DNA of 64,000 nt, taken from NCBI GenBank assembly GCA_030427505.1, contig JAUICH010000003.1:248001-312000 (forward strand). Reading direction: 5' to 3'. Below are positions 8,817 to 16,581 of the stretch, in pieces. Positions within the stretch are counted from its first letter, which is position 1. The number at the start of each line of letters is the position of its first letter. This DNA comes from Verrucomicrobiia bacterium. Its GTDB lineage: Bacteria > Verrucomicrobiota > Verrucomicrobiia > Verrucomicrobiales > DEV007. A program made the position numbers and the translations under genes. The notes below the pieces were generated by a model that made no database searches, was not told the DNA's origin, and saw only the letters and a program-made list of their open reading frames with translations.

Positions 8817-9341
8817 GTGCCCACACGCTACGGAATCGCGCTCGGATCAAATCTGGGCGATCGTCTGACCAACCTACGGGAGGCCTGTGCCCGCCTCTGG
8901 GCGCTTCACTCCGGGTCCGGCGCCCCCTTGGCCTCGCCCGTGTATGAGACGGACCCGGTGGATTGCGAACCGGGAACGGAGGCCTTCCTGAACGCGGTGG
9001 TGGAGATCGAGTCCGCGCTGGAGCCCGCGGGTCTGATTGCGGAAACTCAGAAGATCGAACAAGAACTCCGCCGTCCCAGCCGGAGGCCGCGCAACGCCCC
9101 GCGCACGATCGATGTCGATATCCTCTACGCGGACGACTTCGTGATCGAAACCGAAGACCTGCAAATCCCCCACCCGCGCCTGCGGGAAAGGCGTTTCGTG
9201 CTGCGGCCGCTGGCGGATATTCGACCGGATCTACGGCTACCGGGAGAAACGCGGACCATTGAGCACATTCTGAACAATCTCCAGAGCCCGGAGCCCCCAC
9301 TCCGCACAATCTCCCAGTCTTTGATTAACTCAGCCCCATGA
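8817..9341 (+). CDS. folK: 2-amino-4-hydroxy-6-hydroxymethyldihydropteridine pyrophosphokinase
   Basis: 174 aa from a GTG start. It transfers pyrophosphate from ATP to 6-hydroxymethyl-dihydropterin in folate synthesis. Recognised by IALGSNLGDRLTNLREA at the start, ASPVYETDPVDCEPG in the middle, and the signature RRPRNAPRTIDVDILYADD followed by IPHPRLRERRFVLRPLADI. Its stop codon is four bases before the panB start, so the two vitamin genes are likely co-transcribed. Confidence 0.93.
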   Translation: MPTRYGIALGSNLGDRLTNLREACARLWALHSGSGAPLASPVYETDPVDCEPGTEAFLNAVVEIESALEPAGLIAETQKIEQELRRPSRRPRNAPRTIDVDILYADDFVIETEDLQIPHPRLRERRFVLRPLADIRPDLRLPGETRTIEHILNNLQSPEPPLRTISQSLINSAP

Positions 9342-9345
9342 GTTT

Positions 9346-10098
9346 ATGACGGTATTGACGCCTCTTAAGGAAAAAAAGAAGCGAGGTGAAAAACTCGCCA
9401 CGCTGACCGCTTACGACTACCCCACGGCCCGTCTCCTCGACGAGACCGGCCTGGTGGATCTCATCCTGGTGGGCGATTCCCTGGGCATGGTGGTCGCCGG
9501 TCTGCCGGACACCACCGGCGTAACCCTGGAGCAGATGGTTTACCACACCACCATTGCCGCTCGCGGAGTGAAAGACACCCTGCTCGCCGCGGATCTTCCC
9601 TACCACACTTACGACACTCCAGAACAAGCTCTGCAAAGCGCCCGGGCATTGCTCGCCGCCGGAGCCGTCGCGGCAAAACTGGAGGGAGGCGAAGAGGTTG
9701 CTGAAATCATCGCTCACCTGGTGGCGCACCAGATTCCCGTCGTCGGTCACCTGGGCATGCTCCCCCAACACATCCTGGAGGAAGGCCGCTACAAGAAAAA
9801 AGGAAAGACTGAGGCGGAGCGGGACTATCTTCTTCGCTCCGCCAAAGCTCTGGAAGCCGCCGGCGCGGGCGCCATCGTCCTGGAGAGCATGGTCCCTGAA
9901 GTCGCCGCCGAGATCACCCGCTCCGTGGAGATTCCCACTATCGGAATCGGCGCGGGGAAAGACTGTGATGGTCAGATTCTCGTCATTCACGACGTGACCG
10001 GTTTCTTTCCCTGGTTCACCCCGCCTTTCGTGACGCCCAGCGCGGACTTTGCCGGAGACTTGAAAAAGGCCGTGCAAGCCTATCGGGACTCGCTTTGA
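9346..10098 (+). CDS. panB: 3-methyl-2-oxobutanoate hydroxymethyltransferase
   Basis: 250 aa. It makes ketopantoate from alpha-ketoisovalerate and methylene-tetrahydrofolate, the first step of pantothenate/CoA synthesis. Seen motifs: LTAYDYPTARLLDETGLVDL, ILVGDSLGMVV (metal/substrate site), GHLGMLPQHI, IVLESMVPEVAAEIT (catalytic Glu) and IGIGAGKDCDGQILV. The start at 9346 is just after the folK stop. The pairing with folK is logical because PanB needs the folate cofactor. Confidence 0.95.
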   Translation: MTVLTPLKEKKKRGEKLATLTAYDYPTARLLDETGLVDLILVGDSLGMVVAGLPDTTGVTLEQMVYHTTIAARGVKDTLLAADLPYHTYDTPEQALQSARALLAAGAVAAKLEGGEEVAEIIAHLVAHQIPVVGHLGMLPQHILEEGRYKKKGKTEAERDYLLRSAKALEAAGAGAIVLESMVPEVAAEITRSVEIPTIGIGAGKDCDGQILVIHDVTGFFPWFTPPFVTPSADFAGDLKKAVQAYRDSL

Positions 10099-10162
10099 TC
10101 TCGTGCCGTAGGTTGTAGGCTTTTACCCCGAGCTGGAATCGGCTTACCCTCGTAAGAACGCC

Positions 10163-10729
10163 ATGCAGAAAGAACTGATCCGCCAAAGCAAGTTCCTCAG
10201 TCTGGTGCTGAGGCACAACCCCTCAGCCGCGGGTATCACGCTGGATGATTCGGGCTGGGTGGAGGTAGACGTGCTTGTGAAAGCGGTGCAGCGAACCCAT
10301 CGGAATTTCACCCGTGAGCGGCTCATTGAAATTGTCGAGACCAACGACAAGAAACGATTCTCTTTTTCCGGGGACGGCACCCGCATCCGCGCGGCGCAGG
10401 GTCACTCCATCGGCGTGAATCTCGAGTTGGCTCCGGTCACTCCGCCGGAACGTCTCTATCACGGAACCACGGAGCGCTTTCTTCCGTCGATCCGGGAGCA
10501 GGGGCTCATTCGAATGAAGCGGGATCACGTCCACCTTTCGCCGGATGAGAAGACGGCTCATCAGGTGGGCATGCGTCACGGCCGGCCCGTGATCCTGGTG
10601 GTCCGGGCTTTGGATATGAACGCGGCCGGACATGCATTCTACCTGTCCGATAACGGCGTGTGGCTGACCGAGTCCGTTCCGGTCCAGTTCATTCAGTTTC
10701 CGGAACCGGCAACGCCACCCGCTGGCTGA
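10163..10729 (+). CDS. kptA: RNA 2'-phosphotransferase (Tpt1/KptA family)
   Basis: 188 aa. Family members move an internal 2'-phosphate from RNA to NAD+, a step of tRNA splicing in eukaryotes; bacteria with the gene lack that splicing route and the role is unclear. Signature: SKFLSLVLRHNPSAAGITLD, GWVEVDVLV, KKRFSFS, IRAAQGHSIGV, YHGTTERFLPSIREQGL, HVHLSPDEKTAHQVGMRHG. It stands 64 bp after panB and converges on the MOSC gene. Confidence 0.93.
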   Translation: MQKELIRQSKFLSLVLRHNPSAAGITLDDSGWVEVDVLVKAVQRTHRNFTRERLIEIVETNDKKRFSFSGDGTRIRAAQGHSIGVNLELAPVTPPERLYHGTTERFLPSIREQGLIRMKRDHVHLSPDEKTAHQVGMRHGRPVILVVRALDMNAAGHAFYLSDNGVWLTESVPVQFIQFPEPATPPAG

Positions 10730-10762
10730 TCTCCGATACGAACAGTCCGCGAGCCGCGGATC

Positions 10763-11419
10763 TTACTGAAACCGCTTCTCCAGCGGTTCCCGGAACTCGG
10801 GGTCCAGGTAGGCGTAGGAGAGGGCGTATTCCGCCCGTTTCTTGTCTTCCCGGTCCACCAGCGCCACCCTCCAGAGGTCGCGAATACTCAGGTCCTGTAA
10901 ACCGCTTTTCAGGTGTTCCACCGGGTCCCCCGCCTGGAGAGTGCCCGTTTCGAGGACTCTGAGGTAGTAACCCGTCCGTTGTGTTTTGAAAAACGTCGCC
11001 ACGAAAGACCGGTCTCCCATTCGCGCTCCCAGTTTCGCGCAAGGAGTACGCGGTTGAGTGACTTCAAAAAGGGCGGTGCCAATTTTCAAAACGTCGCCTG
11101 GATGCACGTCTTCTTCGGTCAGGCCCGCGATGGTCAGGTTTTCGCCAAACTGTGCCGGCTCCAGGGATTCGCGCCCCAGTTCCGCCGCCCAAACCGGATA
11201 GTGATCCGCCGGGTAGCAGTAGACGGATTTCACGACGCCCCCATGCACCGACAGATCCGCCTGCCGGTCCCCCTCCAGATTGGTCTCCAAAACCGCCACT
11301 GGGCCGGAAACTGGCTTTTTGAAAATCGCGGTTTCGTATTCTCTCCCTTCAAAGACGATCACCTCTGGCTGAGACACGGCCACGGTGGTGACATGGGGTT
11401 GGGTTGTGATGGTATTCAT
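10763..11419 (-). CDS. MOSC-domain protein (YiiM-like)
   Basis: 218 aa. MOSC domains bind the molybdenum cofactor or carry sulfur, and YiiM reduces N-hydroxylated bases such as 6-hydroxylaminopurine. Seen: DRQADLSVHGGVVKSVYCYP, QFGENLTIAGLTEEDVHPGD, the conserved Cys in TQPRTPCAKLGARM and GYYLRVLETG, then a C-terminal three-helix part. These match YiiM in order and spacing. Start ATG at 11419. The small membrane protein gene lies 87 bp upstream on the same strand. Confidence 0.88.
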   Translation of the reverse strand: MNTITTQPHVTTVAVSQPEVIVFEGREYETAIFKKPVSGPVAVLETNLEGDRQADLSVHGGVVKSVYCYPADHYPVWAAELGRESLEPAQFGENLTIAGLTEEDVHPGDVLKIGTALFEVTQPRTPCAKLGARMGDRSFVATFFKTQRTGYYLRVLETGTLQAGDPVEHLKSGLQDLSIRDLWRVALVDREDKKRAEYALSYAYLDPEFREPLEKRFQ

Positions 11420-11506
11420 GTCAGGAAAATCCGAACGCTTGATTCAATCCGGGATCAGCAGTTTCCATGCAACCGCCAGGCCTGGAACGCAACTCGTGGA
11501 GGGCCG

Positions 11507-11896
11507 TCAGGTTCTTCCGGTATTCCCGCCACGGTCCCTCGCCTCTTCCGCCGTCCGCACGGACACGGCTCCGACTTTCCGGGCATGGGCTTCCGGGCTG
11601 GAACTCCGCAGTATCCGCTGAATCGTCCGGGGCATGATGCCTTCCAGCCGGTCCAGCACCCGGTCGCAGGCCGGGCTTCGCTGGCGTAGCTTTGTGAGCA
11701 GAGAAGAAAACGGACGGGTGTGGGTGATGAAGAGCAGGCCGCCCACCGCCATCAGGAAAATCGCCACCAGCAAGGGCATGAACAAGACCGCCAGCCCAAA
11801 TAGAATCAGCCCGCCTCCGGCGACCTTGTAAAACAAGCCCGTCAGTTCGCCCCGTATTTCTCTCTTTTCGGGCTCTTGGAAATGTCCCGTGGGCAT
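11507..11896 (-). CDS. Small membrane protein
   Basis: 129 aa with an N-terminal hydrophilic stretch, two transmembrane helices back to back (residues about 24-60: YKVAGGGLILFGLAVLFMPL, then VAIFLMAVGGLLFI) and a basic, helical C-terminus (RVLDRLEGIMPRTIQRILRS). This reading is preferred to an overlapping 162-codon frame whose translation lacks hydrophobic order. It resembles small bacterial inner-membrane proteins of the PGPGW (putative transmembrane) type but the assignment is loose. Function unknown. Confidence 0.6.
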   Translation of the reverse strand: MPTGHFQEPEKREIRGELTGLFYKVAGGGLILFGLAVLFMPLLVAIFLMAVGGLLFITHTRPFSSLLTKLRQRSPACDRVLDRLEGIMPRTIQRILRSSSPEAHARKVGAVSVRTAEEARDRGGNTGRT

Positions 11897-12218
11897 GGGA
11901 GAACGTCACACCTCACCGGCTCCAGGTAAACGAAATTCCATAAGTCCCGAGACGCCTCCGCCGCTTTCGCGCACTACTGGGGCATCTTCCCATGTCGTCG
12001 AACACTGCATTTCATACGTCTCACGAATCCATGGGAAGAATTCCTTCGCCCTGCGCTTCCCGGCCGTTGGCGCATTCTTGTTCTACTGGCTTCGAACCGA
12101 AAGATCCAAACTCTCGATTCAAAGTGGGAGGCGGTCTTTGAACCCGCCGGGATTCTCAAAAATCTTGCATATATTTATAAAAAATACACTCTTTGTAAAG
12201 ATCGACAGTTCGAAATTA
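11897..12218. other. Intergenic region with AT-rich leader before BLUF gene
   Basis: About 320 bp without a convincing gene, between divergent genes. The last 65 bp (12155-12218) are markedly AT-rich against the high-GC surroundings (for example GCATATATTTATAAAAAATA at 12166), which suits a promoter for the BLUF-kinase pair. An open frame runs upstream from the BLUF start to 11889 in the same phase, but its translation shows no conserved character. Confidence 0.5.
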
Positions 12219-12668
12219 ATGGAGGATCCGGAGTCCAAGCTTTTTGCCATTACCTATTCCAGCCGGCCCTCGGTCCGATTTGGCGAGACGGAGTTGGAGG
12301 CGCTTCTCCATCAAAGCCAGGAGAACAATGCCAGATTGGGAGTGACGGGTGCGCTTCTCTTCACGGGCCGGCAGTTTATTCAAGTCCTCGAAGGTCCGGA
12401 GGCCCAGGTCCGCGATCTTTATGTGAAGATCAAAAATGACAGCCGCCACCACAGTGTGGTTCTCCTCTTTGAAGATTACCCCGCCCAAAGAACTTTCCCT
12501 GATTGGGCAATGAGCTTTCGCACGCTGAACCCGGACACTCCGGGATTCCGGGGCACGACCTCTCCCCGCCAGCTCAAGGAGCTGTATTTCGCGCAACCGA
12601 ATGCTTCTCTGTGTCTTCTGAATTCCGCGGGCGAACAGGATGACAGCGGCCTTCCCCTGCCTTCCTAA
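12219..12668 (+). CDS. BLUF-domain blue-light sensor protein
   Basis: 149 aa; start ATG 12219 opens 10 residues before the first BLUF strand (KLFAITYSS). BLUF domains bind FAD and shift a hydrogen-bond network on blue light. All key residues are visible: Tyr13 (AITYSS), Asn37 (NNARLGVTGALL), Gln55 (RQFIQVLEGP), and Trp96/Met98 (FPDWAMSF). After the roughly 100-residue domain only a short tail of about 48 residues follows, so the signal must go to a partner. The next gene, 35 bp on, is a histidine kinase; co-transcription makes it the obvious partner (inference). Confidence 0.92.
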   Translation: MEDPESKLFAITYSSRPSVRFGETELEALLHQSQENNARLGVTGALLFTGRQFIQVLEGPEAQVRDLYVKIKNDSRHHSVVLLFEDYPAQRTFPDWAMSFRTLNPDTPGFRGTTSPRQLKELYFAQPNASLCLLNSAGEQDDSGLPLPS

Positions 12669-12703
12669 CTTATTGTCCCTTTTCCGGCTGGCGCGTCTCT
12701 GGC

Positions 12704-13831
12704 ATGAACTTTGAACTTGGAAAAGACTCTTTCAGCAGCCTCTTCCCCTTCTTTGTGGCGTTCGGCCCGGACTCGATCATCGAAGCCACCGGACCCAGCT
12801 TTCAGCGCCTGTTGGGCCACGACCCGGTGGGAGAGCCGCTGGACGGACTGTTCGCGTGCCGGACGCCTTCCGCCACACTGACGTGCGAATCGATTCGGGA
12901 CTATCCGGGCGAACTCTTTGTCCTGGACCTGAAAGCCAAACAAATTTCGTTCCGCGGCCAGATGTGCTGTATGGACCGCGGAGGGTGCTTTGCCGGAGCG
13001 CCGTGGATTCTCGATGAAAAAGACTTGGAACAGGCGGGGCTTGGCCTCGAGGACTTCGCGATCAACGATCCCATCGGCGAACTGTTCACTGCCTTTCGCG
13101 CCCAGAAAGCCGCGCTTCATCAGACCCACCAGCTCTCGGAAATGCTGAAAGAGCGAAACGAGCGCCTGGACATGTTTGCCGCCAGCCTCGCTCACGATAT
13201 CCGGAATCCACTCTCCGTCATCCAGACCGGAACCGAGTTCCTGCAAGGCAGCGATCTGGATCTGGACCTCCCGGAAAAAGTAATGAGCCTCATCAAGGCC
13301 ATCCACCAATCGAGCAGGAAGGCCAACGAGATCGTATCCGCACTGCTGCTGCTCGCGAACTCCAATCCGGGAGGCGTGGAAAAGGTCCCCACGAAAATGG
13401 AGGACCTGGTTCGGGACTGCATCCGCTCCTTTCAATCCGTCATCGAAGAAAAGAATGCCCAGATCACCGTGGAGTCACTGGAAGACTGCTCCACACACAC
13501 CCCCTGGGTTCAACGGATCTTTGACAACTATATCAGCAACGCTCTGAAGTATGGCGGAACGCCGCCCAATTTACGAATCCGGTCCGAAGCCCGGCGTACC
13601 CGTTTTGGCCCGGCACTGCGCTATTGGTTTGAAGACAACGGCCCCGGCATTCCCAGAGACCGTCAAGACGAGGTGTTTCGGGCCTTCAAACGGCTGGAGC
13701 CCGATCGCGCCGAGGGCACCGGTCTTGGACTCAGCATGGCCAAGCGGATCGCGGAATCCATGGACGGCTCAGTGGGCGTGGAAAGCGAGCCCGGCAAAGG
13801 TTCCCGCTTCTACCTGGAACTTCCCGCGTAG
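12704..13831 (+). CDS. Sensor histidine kinase with HNOBA-like N-terminal domain
   Basis: 375 aa, no transmembrane segment, so cytoplasmic. Residues 11-130 match the HNOBA (heme-NO-binding-associated, PAS-like) pattern: SSLFPFFVAFGPDSIIEATG, QRLLG, LFVLDLKAKQISFRGQM, FAGAPWILDEKDLEQAGLGL and DFAINDPIGELF. A coiled-coil linker (135-157) leads to HisKA with phosphoacceptor His164 (ASLAHDIRNPLSVIQ) and a HATPase domain with N box (NYISNALKYGG), DNGPGIP and GTGLGLSMAKRI. No H-NOX gene and no response regulator adjoin it; the BLUF gene 35 bp upstream is the likely sensory partner (inference). Confidence 0.88.
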   Translation: MNFELGKDSFSSLFPFFVAFGPDSIIEATGPSFQRLLGHDPVGEPLDGLFACRTPSATLTCESIRDYPGELFVLDLKAKQISFRGQMCCMDRGGCFAGAPWILDEKDLEQAGLGLEDFAINDPIGELFTAFRAQKAALHQTHQLSEMLKERNERLDMFAASLAHDIRNPLSVIQTGTEFLQGSDLDLDLPEKVMSLIKAIHQSSRKANEIVSALLLLANSNPGGVEKVPTKMEDLVRDCIRSFQSVIEEKNAQITVESLEDCSTHTPWVQRIFDNYISNALKYGGTPPNLRIRSEARRTRFGPALRYWFEDNGPGIPRDRQDEVFRAFKRLEPDRAEGTGLGLSMAKRIAESMDGSVGVESEPGKGSRFYLELPA

Positions 13832-13846
13832 CCCGGGCGGAAACTT

Positions 13847-14800
13847 CTACCGCTCGCGGAATTCCCCAAACTTCCGGAACCGCTGGTAGCGTTCTTCGAG
13901 CAGCGTATCGGTGTCCTTTACCTCCAGTTCCCGCAGGTGTTTGAGCACGGCGGTCTTGAGGCTGGCGGCGGCGGCCACATGGTCGTGGTGAGCGCCGCCC
14001 ACGGGCTCGGCGATGATTTCATCGATGATGCCGAGCTGTTTGAGGTCCGGAGCGCTGATCTTAAGCGCTTCCGCGGCTTCCGGGGCGTGTTTGCCGTCTT
14101 TCCAAAGAATGGCGGCGCAGCCTTCCGGGCTGATGACGGAATAGTAGGCGTTCTCCATCATCAGCACGCGGTCCGCCACGCCGATGCCGAGGGCTCCGCC
14201 CGAGCCGCCCTCACCAATCACCACGGCAATGATGGGCACGCGGATGAGCATCATCTCACGAAGGTTAAAGGCAATGGCCTCGGCGATGTTCCGCTCCTCC
14301 GCGCCAATGCCGGGATAGGCGCCGGGAGTGTCAATCAACGCAATGATGGGGGCGCCAAACTTTTCGCCCAGGCGCATGAGGCGCAGGGCTTTCCGGTACC
14401 CTTCCGGGTGAGCCGCGCCAAAGTTCCGATGCAGGTTTTCCTTTGTGTCCCGGCCCTTCTGATGTCCCAGGGCGACGCAGCGCCGCCCTTCGACGGTGGC
14501 GAAACCGCCGGGCATGGCCGCATCGTCCCCCACATGGCGGTCGCCATGCAGTTCCAGGAAGTCGTCAAAACACTGATTGAAATAGTCCAGGGTGAAGGGC
14601 CGCTGTTTATGACGGGCTATCTGGACCCGCTGCCAAGTCGTGAGATTGCGATAAATATCCGACTTCGTCGCCATGATTTTTTCTTCAATCCGGCGGATCT
14701 CCTTATCGACCTCGATCTCCTTTGAGTTCTCGCGCAGGTCTTTGAGCTTTCTCTCCAGCTCGGCGACGGGTTTTTCGAATTCCAGCGGCTCTACGTTCAT
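13847..14800 (-). CDS. accA: Acetyl-CoA carboxylase carboxyltransferase subunit alpha
   Basis: 317 aa, typical length. It carries the carboxyl-transfer half of acetyl-CoA carboxylase with AccD, making malonyl-CoA for fatty-acid synthesis. Start at 14800 (MNVEPLEFEKPVAELERKL) gives the standard N-terminus. Motifs: WQRVQIARHKQRPFTLDY, ELHGDRHVGDDAAMPGG, NFGAAHPEGYRKALRLM, DTPGAYPGIGAEERN, IGEGGSGGALGIGVADRVL and ISPEGCAAILWKD. accD is not in the window. It converges on the histidine kinase gene, 15 bp away. Confidence 0.95.
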   Translation of the reverse strand: MNVEPLEFEKPVAELERKLKDLRENSKEIEVDKEIRRIEEKIMATKSDIYRNLTTWQRVQIARHKQRPFTLDYFNQCFDDFLELHGDRHVGDDAAMPGGFATVEGRRCVALGHQKGRDTKENLHRNFGAAHPEGYRKALRLMRLGEKFGAPIIALIDTPGAYPGIGAEERNIAEAIAFNLREMMLIRVPIIAVVIGEGGSGGALGIGVADRVLMMENAYYSVISPEGCAAILWKDGKHAPEAAEALKISAPDLKQLGIIDEIIAEPVGGAHHDHVAAAASLKTAVLKHLRELEVKDTDTLLEERYQRFRKFGEFRER

Positions 14801-14844
14801 ACAAAGGGTCAATGACATGCGTTTCGGTCAAGGGGCGAGAAAAT

Positions 14845-15774
14845 CTAGCTGGCGGAATTGACCACCGTCACCGGAGTACCTGGCCGGAGAATGGTGAACA
14901 ATTCCTCCAAATCGGCGGGATGGAGCATGATGCCAAAATCCCTTTGTTGCGAGCCCGATTCATCTTTCTCGCGATAGGGCCGGAGAATAACACCATTTTT
15001 CCGGGTTTGAATCCACTTGTTTGCGTTCAGGTAGTCTCGTTTGTTGAATTCGACACGGCGGCCATCTTTCCAGGCCACCAGGTCGCTGACCTCCGTGGAA
15101 CCCGTCAGGGAAAATCCGGGCGGCGCGTTCACCTTTACGATGGGGTATTCTTTGAAAAACAGCTCCACCGGCCTCTCGTTGGGCTTTCCTGGCCGGGCGG
15201 GTTGGGCCTCCTTGCCCGCGTTGCTCCATGGGCGTTCCAGAGTAAGGGTCATGTCGCCTAAATCGATAACCATTTCCCAGTTCAGCGGAATGACGACCAG
15301 CCGGTCGCCTGGGTGAATGATGGAACTGGTTCGCCCGTTCGCCCGCATGATGTAGTCCACGTTGCACTGGTTGTGGCGGGCAATGGCGGCCAGGGCATCT
15401 CCCGATTTCACGGTATACTCGATCTTTCCTTCCATGGGAGCGCGGGAAATGAGGCGATCCACATTAATCTCCCCCACGATACGCTTGGCCTCCGGATATG
15501 CGTCGGACTCCGGGTAATATGTCATGAGATACAGCAACCGGTCCGTGGCGGCGTTCAGCTTTCCGTCTTCCAAAAGTTTCACTGCTTCCTCGAACTGCCG
15601 CTTGCCCAAGTCCGGTCCCTTGGTGTCCGAAGGTCCGGAAAATTGGCTGCGCACCGCCAATTCGATTTCCTGTTCCGGTTTTATCTGATCTTCCCAGAAC
15701 CGCTTGACCAAGAGCACGCCCGCCACGCAAATCGCAAGGCCAATGAAGGCGAGGACAAGTTTCAGCCGGAACAT
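14845..15774 (-). CDS. LysM protein with degenerate L,D-transpeptidase domain
   Basis: 309 aa from ATG 15774. Order: an N-terminal membrane anchor (LKLVLAFIGLAICVAGVLLV), a helical repeat-like stretch (residues about 40-105, KRQFEEAVKLLEDGKLNAAT), a LysM domain (IEYTVKSGDALAAIARHNQC to IIHPGDRLVVIP) and a C-terminal domain laid out like YkuD L,D-transpeptidases (WEMVIDLGDMTLTLERP to DLEELFTILRPGTPVTVV). Where active enzymes have GC(I/V)R, this one reads GIM, so catalytic Cys and Arg are missing (Gly281, Met283 by eye). Probably a peptidoglycan-binding, non-catalytic envelope protein. Confidence 0.78.
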   Translation of the reverse strand: MFRLKLVLAFIGLAICVAGVLLVKRFWEDQIKPEQEIELAVRSQFSGPSDTKGPDLGKRQFEEAVKLLEDGKLNAATDRLLYLMTYYPESDAYPEAKRIVGEINVDRLISRAPMEGKIEYTVKSGDALAAIARHNQCNVDYIMRANGRTSSIIHPGDRLVVIPLNWEMVIDLGDMTLTLERPWSNAGKEAQPARPGKPNERPVELFFKEYPIVKVNAPPGFSLTGSTEVSDLVAWKDGRRVEFNKRDYLNANKWIQTRKNGVILRPYREKDESGSQQRDFGIMLHPADLEELFTILRPGTPVTVVNSAS

Positions 15775-15841
15775 GATTAAGAAAAGCTTACCATAAATTC
15801 CGGCGGCCGGCACGCCTCCAGAATTTTTCCTTTCCCCCGGC

Positions 15842-16366
15842 TCAGAGCAATCCCCGGCGCTTGAAGTCGAACACGTTGATTCCCTGAGATTTCTGAATCA
15901 TGTCCATCGTAAACTTGAGCAGGCAGATCTCCCAAGTGTCGTCCACTCCGTGAATCACGGCGCTCAAAGGATTACCCGATGACCGGGTTTCCTCCAAGAC
16001 GCGGTCCCGAACGTCTTCCAGGCTGTCGTGGACGATGTTCTCCTTTACGTTCGACTTGGAGAAACTGAATCCATACTTCAGAAAGGCCACGTCTCCGCCG
16101 AAGCGTTTGAACCATTCGCGAAAGGCTTCCCCCTGCTCCCCAAACCCCTCGAACAGAAGGTCGTCGTAACCATCCGGCCTGACAATCCGGGGGCGCTCCG
16201 CGCTGATCTCCCCGTTTCGCACGCGGACGCGATTGACCGTGTCCATCAGTTCCGAGATCAGATGGAACTGGAACCGGGTTGTCCCAAAGGTGTCGATACG
16301 CCGGTCCGGCTCGTAGAGCACTTGGGTGGACTCCAGGGCGTAGAGAATATCGTCATCTGAATACAT
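15842..16366 (-). CDS. Conserved-looking protein of unknown function
   Basis: 174 aa, soluble, no signal peptide. The sequence looks like a real protein: ILYALESTQVLYEPDRRIDT, FQFHLISELMDTVNRVRVRN, AFREWFKRFGGDVAFLKYGF, and a C-terminal NVFDFKRRGLL. No family was recognised. It lies 67 bp upstream of the LysM gene on the same strand and could be co-transcribed with it and accA. Function unknown. Confidence 0.72.
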   Translation of the reverse strand: MYSDDDILYALESTQVLYEPDRRIDTFGTTRFQFHLISELMDTVNRVRVRNGEISAERPRIVRPDGYDDLLFEGFGEQGEAFREWFKRFGGDVAFLKYGFSFSKSNVKENIVHDSLEDVRDRVLEETRSSGNPLSAVIHGVDDTWEICLLKFTMDMIQKSQGINVFDFKRRGLL

Positions 16367-16410
16367 GACCTTTAGAGACTAAGGCAGGAATGATGCCCAT
16401 TCCACCGAAT

Positions 16411-16480
16411 TAGGCAGTGTGGACAAATTGGGGGTGGAGCGGCACGAGACCACTTTTGTCTAGCGAGGCTCCGCTGATGA
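16411..16480 (+). repeat. Dispersed intergenic repeat, degenerate partial copy D
   Basis: About 70 bp starting TAGGCAGTGTGGACAAATTG, aligning with the left end of copy A and the reverse complement of copy B: the terminal GTGTGGACAAATTGG block, then GGCACGAGACCACTTTT against GGCGCGAGATCATTTTT in copy B. Homology fades after about 70 bp; the right end is not seen. It does not abut a stop codon here. Lies between the 15842-16366 gene and the acpP terminator. Confidence 0.55.
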
Positions 16481-16518
16481 GCCCGCACGCGCGCTGACCT
16501 CGTGAATTCCAGGCAATT

Positions 16519-16554
16519 AAAAAGCGCCCGGCCGAATCGGCCTTGGGCGCTTTT
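16519..16554 (-). terminator. Rho-independent terminator of acpP
   Basis: Perfect nested hairpin: AAAAGCGCCC and GGGCGCTTTTT flank the inner pair GGCCGATTCGGCC. Read on the minus strand it ends in a run of five T. It lies 28 bp past the acpP stop codon. On the plus strand the far side is also T-rich, so it may work in both directions. Confidence 0.88.
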
Positions 16555-16581
16555 CCTGCAAATAGAACTGAAGTTGAGTGA

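Noticed and set aside
11421-11909. 162-codon frame overlapping the small membrane protein
   Set aside because: Its translation is Arg/Gly/Pro-rich without hydrophobic order, whereas the other frame has two clean transmembrane helices.
12155-12218. AT-rich stretch as a sign of horizontal transfer of the BLUF-kinase pair
   Set aside because: The coding parts have composition like their neighbours; a promoter explains the AT-rich leader better.
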